A DNA stretch of 10,129 nucleotides, taken from positions 1 to 10,129 of the forward strand of contig CAKTTR010000063.1 in assembly GCA_934615645.1 (NCBI GenBank). Direction: 5' to 3'. A program made the translations under genes and the position numbers. Origin of the DNA: an uncultured Oscillospiraceae bacterium. GTDB lineage: Bacteria; Bacillota; Clostridia; Oscillospirales; Oscillospiraceae. The notes under the pieces are model-generated. The model made no database searches, was not told the DNA's origin, and was given only the letters and a program-made list of their open reading frames with translations. Below, piece by piece: positions 1-4,933 of this stretch (within the stretch, counting starts at the first letter, position 1; each line of letters starts with the position of its first letter).

Positions 1-96
1 GGGCGCGGCTTTGTGGGGAACTCGATCAAATTTCCACGCCCAGGTCACGAAGCAGTGCGGCAAATACGGCCCCGCGTCGTTCCGGCGGCCTGCGGG
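1..96. other. Sequence downstream of the recombinase, no supported gene
   Basis: This stretch lies 3' of the minus-strand recombinase and runs off the window. I see no credible gene in it. A minus-strand reading from a GTG at 139 to a TGA at 26-28 would give 37 residues overlapping the recombinase 3' end, but it has no ribosome-binding site and no recognisable family. No terminator hairpin is obvious, so the recombinase transcript may continue leftwards. Confidence 0.4.
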
Positions 97-1794
97 TCAG
101 TGCATGGAGCGCTCGTAGGCCTCGATCATCTTCTTGCACATGTGACCCGGGCGAACCTGCGGCGGTGCATCCGTCTGCGCCTGTTTGGAGAGCGCCTGCA
201 AGTATTTCGTCGTCACCTTTCCGCTGAAAAGCTGGATCTCCAGCTGGATCGTGCCGCTCACCGGGGTGGCGGTGATCTTGGAGATGAATTTGTCTACAAA
301 GGCCTTGCCGATGGCCTCCGTTTCGATCGACGCCTGGGCCTGGCGGAGTGCGGCGTTCAGCTGCGCCAGGTGATGGTCAAATTCCTGGCGGGAGCCGGGC
401 GGCTGCGCCAGGGCGTTTTGCTGCTGTATCAGCGCCTCCAGCTCCCGGTTGCACTCTGCCGTCATGGTCAGAAAATCCCGGTCGGTGATTTGTCCGGCGG
501 CGTTGTAGTCCAGCAGCTTGCGCTTTTTCCGGTTCACATGGTCGATGGCGCTTTGCAGCCGCGCGGCCTCGGCCTGGCCGCCGGGCGCTGTGGCCAGGGC
601 TTGGTACATCTGCGTGTAGCGTGCGATCAGCGCGTCGGCGGCGGGGCGGGTGTCGCGAAAGACGTCCGCGAGTACCGCTTTTAGCTCCTGTTCGTAGAGC
701 GGGACGGAAGGGCAGGCGGCGGCACCGTTTTTGAGCTTGCCGGAGCAGACCCATTTGCTGTTGCTGCGCCCGCGGCGGTCCTTGGCGTCCCGGCGGTAAT
801 AGGGGGCGCCGCAGCAGCCGCAGTAGAGCTTGCCCGTCAGCAGATTCGGGTGATTGCACTGGTTTTGCCGCTGCCGGACATCGCTGCTGCGCCGCTGCAA
901 AACGGCGTTGGCCTCGTCCCACAGGGCTTCGGAGACCAGGGCCGGAACGGTCTCGCCAGTCTCGTCTTTGAAGAGAACCCACTCCTCCGGCGGGAGGAAT
1001 TTCTGCTTCTTGGTGAACATGTCGATGACCTTGACCTTGTTCCCGGCGTAATAGCCCTTATACTTCGGGTTGGCGATGATATTTGCCATGGTCGTGTGGG
1101 AGAGCTTGTTGCCCCGGGTATTGCGGTAGCCCTTGTCCCAGAAATGCTGCTCCAGCTGCTTCATGCTGTAGTCCCCGGAGGCGTAGAGCTGGAAGAGGGA
1201 CCGGACCATCTCCGCCTCGGCCTCGTCGATCACCAGCCGCCCGCGGTCCTTGCGGTAGCCAAAAATGCGGCTGTTGCCCAGAACGACGCCTTCCCGGATG
1301 GCCTGCTGGTGGCCGAAGCGGACGCGGCTGGAGAGCTTGCGCAGCTCATCCTGGGCGATGGAGGACATGATGGCAAGCCGCAGCTCAGCGTCCTCGTCCA
1401 GCGTATTGATGTTGTCATTCTGGAAGAAGACCGCAACCCCGGCAGCCAGCAGCTGACGGGTGAAGGAGATGGAATCCAGCGTATTGCGGGCAAAGCGGGA
1501 GATCTCCTTGGTGACGATCAGATCGAAGGTCCCGGCCTCGGCGTCCTGGACCATGCGGTGAAAATTCTCCCGCTTGCGGGTCGAGATGCCGGAGAGCCCC
1601 TCGTCGATATAGCCGGGGATATAGTCCCAGGCCGGGTTTTTGCGGATGAAATCCTCGTAATAGGCCACCTGATTGCCCAGCGAATTGAGCTGCTCGTCCG
1701 ATTCCGAGGAGACCCGGGCGTAAAACGTGACCCGCAGGGGAATTTCATAGATGCTTTTCTGGCGCAGCTGCTGCCGCGCGCTGTGAATGTCCAT
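97..1794 (-). CDS. Large serine recombinase (site-specific integrase/resolvase family)
   Basis: A 565-residue large serine recombinase, the class that integrates and excises mobile elements by serine-linked double-strand breaks. The N-terminal resolvase domain (about 20-165) has the YARVSS motif with likely nucleophile Ser29 and Arg27, and the SRFARN segment with Arg100 and Arg103. A 'recombinase' DNA-binding domain follows (about 175-300). A zinc ribbon has CxxC at 325/328 and partner cysteines at 350 and 361. A charged, probably coiled-coil segment spans about 400-495. The C-terminus (KKMIEAYE) resembles other clostridial recombinases as I recall them. Length is normal for the family and the frame is intact. 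The ATG at 1794 has AAAAGGAG seven bases upstream (1802-1809). It follows the small SHOCT-like gene by 53 bp, and an extended -10 lies in that gap. The family is certain. The element it mobilises is not visible and presumably lies to the left. Confidence 0.95.
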   Translation of the reverse strand: MDIHSARQQLRQKSIYEIPLRVTFYARVSSESDEQLNSLGNQVAYYEDFIRKNPAWDYIPGYIDEGLSGISTRKRENFHRMVQDAEAGTFDLIVTKEISRFARNTLDSISFTRQLLAAGVAVFFQNDNINTLDEDAELRLAIMSSIAQDELRKLSSRVRFGHQQAIREGVVLGNSRIFGYRKDRGRLVIDEAEAEMVRSLFQLYASGDYSMKQLEQHFWDKGYRNTRGNKLSHTTMANIIANPKYKGYYAGNKVKVIDMFTKKQKFLPPEEWVLFKDETGETVPALVSEALWDEANAVLQRRSSDVRQRQNQCNHPNLLTGKLYCGCCGAPYYRRDAKDRRGRSNSKWVCSGKLKNGAAACPSVPLYEQELKAVLADVFRDTRPAADALIARYTQMYQALATAPGGQAEAARLQSAIDHVNRKKRKLLDYNAAGQITDRDFLTMTAECNRELEALIQQQNALAQPPGSRQEFDHHLAQLNAALRQAQASIETEAIGKAFVDKFISKITATPVSGTIQLEIQLFSGKVTTKYLQALSKQAQTDAPPQVRPGHMCKKMIEAYERSMH

Positions 1795-1821
1795 GGGTGC
1801 GCTCCTTTTGCTTTTTTTGCC

Positions 1822-1830
1822 ACTATACCA
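1822..1830 (-). promoter_or_regulatory. Putative extended -10 promoter for the recombinase
   Basis: On the minus strand this reads TGG-TATAGT, an extended -10 element, placed about 28 bp upstream of the recombinase ATG and inside the short gap after the small gene. No good -35 hexamer sits at the usual distance, which is tolerated with an extended -10. It would let the recombinase be transcribed without the small upstream gene. Confidence 0.45.
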
Positions 1831-1847
1831 CAGGGGCGCCGGCGCGG

Positions 1848-2012
1848 CTACCGGTGAATTTTGGAAGCGGCGCCCGGGGCAGGGCAGGCCGTTGTGATCT
1901 TTTGCGCTATTTTGCGGTGCTCTGCGGCGGTGATCAGCCCTTTGTGCAGCAGCACGTCGTTAAAATAATGCAGCCAGAGGTTTTGCAAGGCTGCGGTGTG
2001 CCGGTCGTTCAT
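1848..2012 (-). CDS. Small SHOCT-like protein upstream of the recombinase
   Basis: A 54-residue protein starting MNDRHTAALQ. Residues 11-40 contain the pattern LL.KGLIT..EHRKI, which matches the SHOCT ('short C-terminal domain') signature of a short amphipathic helix, Gly-Leu-Ile-Thr, and a second acidic/basic helix. The open frame extends further upstream, but the ATG at 2012 is chosen because AAAGGAGG sits exactly seven bases before it (2020-2027). It has no signal peptide or membrane segment. It is co-oriented with the serine recombinase and ends 53 bp before it, so the two are probably co-transcribed. Stand-alone SHOCT-like proteins next to recombinases occur in clostridial mobile elements (recollection, not checked here). 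A role as an oligomerisation or accessory factor is inference. The C-terminal tail (about 42-54) is Ala/Pro-rich and nondescript. Confidence 0.75.
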   Translation of the reverse strand: MNDRHTAALQNLWLHYFNDVLLHKGLITAAEHRKIAQKITTACPAPGAASKIHR

Positions 2013-2101
2013 GGCAGGGCCTCCTTTCCTTCTCAAGAATGCCCCAAAATGGCGCGATATAATCTCCTGCGGCAAAAGGGATAGCGCGGGGGAGAAAAAT
2101 G

Positions 2102-2110
2102 TGCTATAGT
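2102..2110 (+). promoter_or_regulatory. Putative extended -10 promoter for the patatin-like gene
   Basis: TGC-TATAGT reads as an extended -10 about 47 bp upstream of the patatin start codon, with no convincing -35. A TATAAT also occurs at 2058-2063 on this strand but lacks a partner -35. The start site would fall near 2117, leaving a leader of about 40 nt. Confidence 0.45.
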
Positions 2111-2156
2111 AAACAAAAAACGGGCGGAAGATCGCGCGGAGAAAGGGTGGAGCAGG

Positions 2157-3047
2157 ATGAAGGAAAAGGCATATTCCGGCGTGGCGGCACTGCCGACGGG
2201 GCAGTACACCGGGCCGCTGACGCCGGGCTGCATAGTGCTGGAGGGCGGCGCGTTTCGCGGCGTCTATACCAGCGGGGTGCTGGATGCGCTGCTCCAGGCG
2301 GGCATCCAGATGCAGTGCACCATCGGCGTTTCCGCCGGGGCGCTCACAGGGCTGAATTATGTCGCCGGGCAGATCGGCCGGGCGGCGCGCATCAACCTGA
2401 CCTACCGGCACGATCCCCGCTATGTCGGTGCCAAGGCGCTGCGGCGCAACCGGGGCGTCATTGGGTTTGATTTTTTGTTTGATACCGTTAACCAGTGGGA
2501 GCCCTTTGACGAGGCGGCATTTGCCCGGACGGACCGGCGCTTTTTGGCCGTGGCGACAGACTGCACGACGGGGCGGGCCGTGTATTTTGAAAAGGGCGCG
2601 TGCCCAGCACTGTTTCAGGCGGTGCGAGCATCGGCGTCGATGCCTTTTGTCTCGAAGCCGGTCTGGATCGCCGATACGCCGTATCTGGACGGCGGCTGCG
2701 CCGATAAGATTCCCTATGCCTGGGCGCTGGCGGCGGGCTTTGAGAAGATCATCGTCGTGCGCACGCGCCCGGCGGGCTATCGGAAGACGGGGAAACCCAA
2801 GCGGGTGAAATACCCCGCCTATCCGCTATTGGCCGCGCAGCTGGCGGGCAGCGACGCCCGGTATAACCGGCAGTGCCAGGAGCTGGAGGCGCTGGAGCAG
2901 GCCGGGCGGCTCGTGGTCATCAGCCCGTCGGCAGATCTGCAGGTCACCCGGCTGGAGGGCGATATGGAAAAGCTTGGCAGGCTCTATTGGATGGGCAATC
3001 AGGACGCCAATGCGCAGCTAGCGCGGCTGCGGGCGTATCTGGCATGA
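2157..3047 (+). CDS. Patatin-like phospholipase family protein
   Basis: A 296-residue cytoplasmic serine lipid acyl hydrolase of the patatin family, YjjU/RssA-like by length and layout. The complete Ser-Asp dyad is present. The oxyanion loop is GGAFRG (30-35), the nucleophile elbow is GVSAG with Ser59, and the catalytic Asp178 lies in the DGG motif (178-180). Beta strands before each motif are hydrophobic as expected (CIVLEGG, IIVVRTR). There is no signal peptide or membrane helix, consistent with bacterial intracellular patatins. The start ATG has a modest GGTGGAG four bases upstream. The stop codon TGA overlaps an in-frame ATG of the next gene's frame (ATGA at 3044-3047), and the preferred start of that gene is only 32 bp downstream, so the two genes are probably co-transcribed. 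The natural substrate (phospholipid or acyl ester) cannot be inferred. Confidence 0.92.
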   Translation: MKEKAYSGVAALPTGQYTGPLTPGCIVLEGGAFRGVYTSGVLDALLQAGIQMQCTIGVSAGALTGLNYVAGQIGRAARINLTYRHDPRYVGAKALRRNRGVIGFDFLFDTVNQWEPFDEAAFARTDRRFLAVATDCTTGRAVYFEKGACPALFQAVRASASMPFVSKPVWIADTPYLDGGCADKIPYAWALAAGFEKIIVVRTRPAGYRKTGKPKRVKYPAYPLLAAQLAGSDARYNRQCQELEALEQAGRLVVISPSADLQVTRLEGDMEKLGRLYWMGNQDANAQLARLRAYLA

Positions 3048-3065
3048 AGCGGGAAACGCAGAAAG

Positions 3066-3072
3066 AAGGAGG
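3066..3072 (+). promoter_or_regulatory. Ribosome-binding site that decides the MocA-ModE start
   Basis: AAGGAGG lies seven bases before the ATG at 3080. The other in-frame start, the ATG at 3044 overlapping the patatin stop, would add 12 polar residues (MKRETQKEGGDR) before the hydrophobic first strand of the nucleotidyltransferase fold. The later start fits the family N-terminus better. Confidence 0.8.
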
Positions 3073-3079
3073 GGACAGG

Positions 3080-3988
3080 ATGATCGCAGCATTGGTCGTA
3101 GCAGCGGGGCGGACAGCCCGAAAGGTGGGCTTTGCCCCGCAGAAAAAGGTCGGGACGATCTCCGCCATCGAGCGGGCTGTGACGGTTTTGCAGCGGGCGG
3201 ATATCTCGCGCATCTGCGTCGTCTGCGCTGACAGCCAGACGGAGAAGCTCGTGGCGCGGCGGAATCTCGTCTTTCTCCGCAGCAGCGGCGAGGCGCAGAT
3301 GTTCGACTGCATCAAGCAGGGGCTGGGCTATCTGCGGGATCGATGCGATGCGGCGCTGATTGTGCCGGTCGATCTGGCGCTGTGCTCGGTGCAGACGGTG
3401 CGGGCGCTGGCCGCGGCCCGGGGCAGCGTCTGTGTCCCGGCCTACCAGGGGAGAAATGGGCACCCCATCTTGCTCCGGGGCGATTGCTTCGATGCGCTGT
3501 GCGCCTATACGGGCCCCGGCGGGCTGGGCGGCGCGATCTACCATGCCGGGCTGGGCCGGACGGTCGTCCCGGTGGACGACGCCGGAATTTTGGAAGATGT
3601 GCAGCGCACGCCGGAGGCCCGGCGCCTGCCGGGGACGCAGGAGCTGCAGAAGCTGTGCCCGGAGGTCGAGATCACCTTGTGCAAGGAGCAGCCGTTTTTC
3701 GGGCCGCAGACGCTGCAGCTGCTGCGACTGACCCAGGAGACCGGCTCTTTGCTGGCGGCGTGCCGCCGGGTCGGTGTGTCCTACAGCAAGGGGCGCGGAA
3801 TGATCGCGGCGGCGGAGGCCCAATTGGGCGGCGCGCTTTTGGCGCGGCAGCAGGGCGGCGCCAGCGGCGGCAGCTCTGTTGTAACGGCGCGCGGCGCGCA
3901 GCTGATGCAGCGCTACCGGGCCTATTGCGACGCCGTCCAGGCCAGCGCCCGGGACTTGTTTGGCGTCTATTTCCCGGAGGAAACATAA
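3080..3988 (+). CDS. MocA-type nucleotidyltransferase fused to a ModE-like winged helix
   Basis: A 302-residue two-domain protein. Residues 1-195 resemble MobA/MocA (NTP_transf_3) enzymes that attach CMP or GMP to molybdopterin. The first strand and loop are ALVVAAG (4-10), a likely metal-binding Asp98 sits in IVPVDLAL, GRNGHPILL (124-132) matches the family's G-R-x-GHP-hhL motif, and a C-terminal DDAGILEDVQRTPE (166-179) matches the 'D-pgvl-D-dTpeD' tail. Residues about 200-295 resemble the ModE/LysR-type N-terminal winged helix: PFFGPQTLQLL, then ETGSLLAACRRVGVSYSKG. The first loop is atypical: a Lys/Arg-rich stretch replaces the usual GxGxRMG, so catalysis may be altered. A cofactor-maturation enzyme that also binds DNA or effector for molybdenum-hydroxylase genes is inferred. 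No hydroxylase gene is in the window. A perfect terminator follows within 10 bp. Confidence 0.85.
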   Translation: MIAALVVAAGRTARKVGFAPQKKVGTISAIERAVTVLQRADISRICVVCADSQTEKLVARRNLVFLRSSGEAQMFDCIKQGLGYLRDRCDAALIVPVDLALCSVQTVRALAAARGSVCVPAYQGRNGHPILLRGDCFDALCAYTGPGGLGGAIYHAGLGRTVVPVDDAGILEDVQRTPEARRLPGTQELQKLCPEVEITLCKEQPFFGPQTLQLLRLTQETGSLLAACRRVGVSYSKGRGMIAAAEAQLGGALLARQQGGASGGSSVVTARGAQLMQRYRAYCDAVQASARDLFGVYFPEET

Positions 3989-3994
3989 CGCACG

Positions 3995-4044
3995 AAAAAG
4001 TACCGTGGGCGATGCAGTCAGAGGCATCGCCCACGGTACTTTTT
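3995..4044. terminator. Bidirectional intrinsic terminator between converging genes
   Basis: A perfect 21-bp inverted repeat (left arm 3995-4015, right arm 4024-4044) encloses an 8-nt loop. The GC-rich core, GTACCGTGGGCGATGC, is flanked by A5 on the left and T6 on the right, so it has a U-tract in both directions. It ends the patatin/MocA-ModE unit on the plus strand and the HAD gene on the minus strand. The TAA stop of the HAD gene (4044-4046) overlaps the end of the right arm. Confidence 0.95.
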
Positions 4045-4751
4045 TATTTGATTTCATCCAGACCGCAGAGGGCCGGGACCTGGCGCAGGTCCTGGATGAT
4101 ATGGTCCAGGCGCAGGTGCGCCGGGGCCGGAAGGCTCTTGGGGTTATACCAGCAGGCGACAAGGCCGACGTTGTTGGCAAGCTGCATATCGCTGGTCAGC
4201 GAGTCGCCGACCATCAGGATCTGGCCGGGGGCGCAGCCCTGCAGCAGCGGCGCGGCGGCGGCAAAAAACGCCGGGTCCGGCTTCTCCGCGCCGATCTCCT
4301 CAGAGATCAGGACGCCGTCCAGCAGCGCGCCCAGCCCGGAGCGGGACAGCTTGCGGTCCTGGGCGATCTTGGTGCCATTGGTCGCGGCAAATTGCAGCAC
4401 GCGGCCCCGCAGGGCCTGGACCGTCTCCAGGGCGTAGGGGTGGAAGCAGACCGTGTCGCCCAGGTTGCGCTGATAGGCAGCGTTGAAGGGGACGGCCAGG
4501 GCCGGGTCGATGTCGTGCAGCGAGAAAAACTCCCGGAAGCGCCCTTCCAGAACGGCCTGCTTTGTGATCTCGCCGCGCTCAAGCCGCTGCCAATAGGTGC
4601 GGTTGATGGCGGAGTATTCCGCAAGCATCGCATTGCTGCACAGGCCCAGGCCAAAGGCGGCGAAGCCTTGGCGGATGGCGTTTTCCTCGGCGACCTCGAA
4701 ATTCAGCAGGGTCCCGTCGATATCCCAAAATATGACTTTGATCTGCGCCAT
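4044..4751 (-). CDS. HAD-superfamily hydrolase, YjjG-like (probable nucleotidase/phosphatase)
   Basis: A 235-residue haloacid-dehalogenase-superfamily phosphatase with all four motifs. Motif I is DIDGT, with nucleophile Asp10 and acid/base Asp12. Motif II is Thr124 in FAATNG. Motif III is Lys157 in GAEKPDP. Motif IV is GDSLTSD, with Asp183 and Asp188. An alpha-helical C1 cap spans about 18-95. Overall layout and the TNG motif II resemble the YjjG family of pyrimidine 5'-nucleotidases, which hydrolyse dUMP/dTMP and damaged nucleotides, but the substrate is not proven. The frame opens 14 codons upstream at 4793. The ATG at 4751 is preferred because AAGGGAG precedes it by seven bases (4759-4765) and the hydrophobic first strand follows directly. 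It is a single-gene unit with its own promoter and converges on the MocA-ModE gene. Confidence 0.9.
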   Translation of the reverse strand: MAQIKVIFWDIDGTLLNFEVAEENAIRQGFAAFGLGLCSNAMLAEYSAINRTYWQRLERGEITKQAVLEGRFREFFSLHDIDPALAVPFNAAYQRNLGDTVCFHPYALETVQALRGRVLQFAATNGTKIAQDRKLSRSGLGALLDGVLISEEIGAEKPDPAFFAAAAPLLQGCAPGQILMVGDSLTSDMQLANNVGLVACWYNPKSLPAPAHLRLDHIIQDLRQVPALCGLDEIK

Positions 4752-4801
4752 GGCAGTGCTCCCTTCGTCGTGCGCGCATCTGGCGGCCCACATTTTTCTC
4801 T

Positions 4802-4810
4802 ATCATAGCA
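4802..4810 (-). promoter_or_regulatory. Putative extended -10 promoter for the HAD gene
   Basis: The minus strand reads TGC-TATGAT about 50 bp upstream of the HAD start codon. A weak -35-like TGGCTT lies 17 bp further upstream (4825-4830). The leader would be about 45 nt. Confidence 0.5.
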
Positions 4811-4865
4811 TAGCCGCGCGGGAAAAGCCAGTGGAGATTAAGAAGCTTAAAAATTGCGGGCGAGA

Positions 4866-4895
4866 TTGACAAAAGTCCCGGCAATCTCTTATAAT
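4866..4895 (+). promoter_or_regulatory. Consensus sigma-A promoter for the SLH carboxypeptidase
   Basis: A perfect -35 TTGACA (4866-4871) and a perfect -10 TATAAT (4890-4895) are separated by 18 bp. The start site would fall near 4902, giving a short leader before the ribosome-binding site at 4916. This is the strongest promoter visible in the window and suggests high, perhaps constitutive, expression. Confidence 0.88.
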
Positions 4896-4915
4896 AAGGC
4901 CAATGGAATGCGATC

Positions 4916-4924
4916 AAAGGAGGT
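4916..4924 (+). promoter_or_regulatory. Ribosome-binding site favouring a TTG start
   Basis: AAAGGAGGT is an almost full-length anti-16S match. It lies nine bases before the TTG at 4934 but 21 bases before the next in-frame ATG at 4946, so the TTG start is favoured. Both starts leave a functional signal peptide. Confidence 0.8.
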
Positions 4925-4933
4925 CGGAACGAC

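Noticed and set aside
29..40. A 12-nt match (AATTTCCACGCC) between the left edge and the hairpin arm at 7289-7300, considered as a possible attachment or repeat core.
   Set aside because: In about 10 kb a few 12-nt matches are expected by chance, and nothing around the two sites is shared.
26..139. A 37-residue minus-strand reading frame with a GTG start overlapping the recombinase 3' end.
   Set aside because: It has no ribosome-binding site and no recognisable family, and most of its first half is recombinase coding sequence read in another frame.
850..1857. Long plus-strand open frame of 335 codons opposite the recombinase.
   Set aside because: It is an antisense shadow of a clearly real serine recombinase, has no family motifs, and reflects high GC content.
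2058..2063. Perfect TATAAT on the plus strand upstream of the patatin gene.
   Set aside because: No -35 or TGn element accompanies it. The extended -10 at 2102-2110 is closer and better, although the earlier site cannot be excluded.
2999..4180. Long minus-strand open frame of 393 codons opposite the MocA-ModE gene.
   Set aside because: It is an antisense shadow. The arginine/alanine-rich composition and its run across the terminator hairpin argue against a gene.
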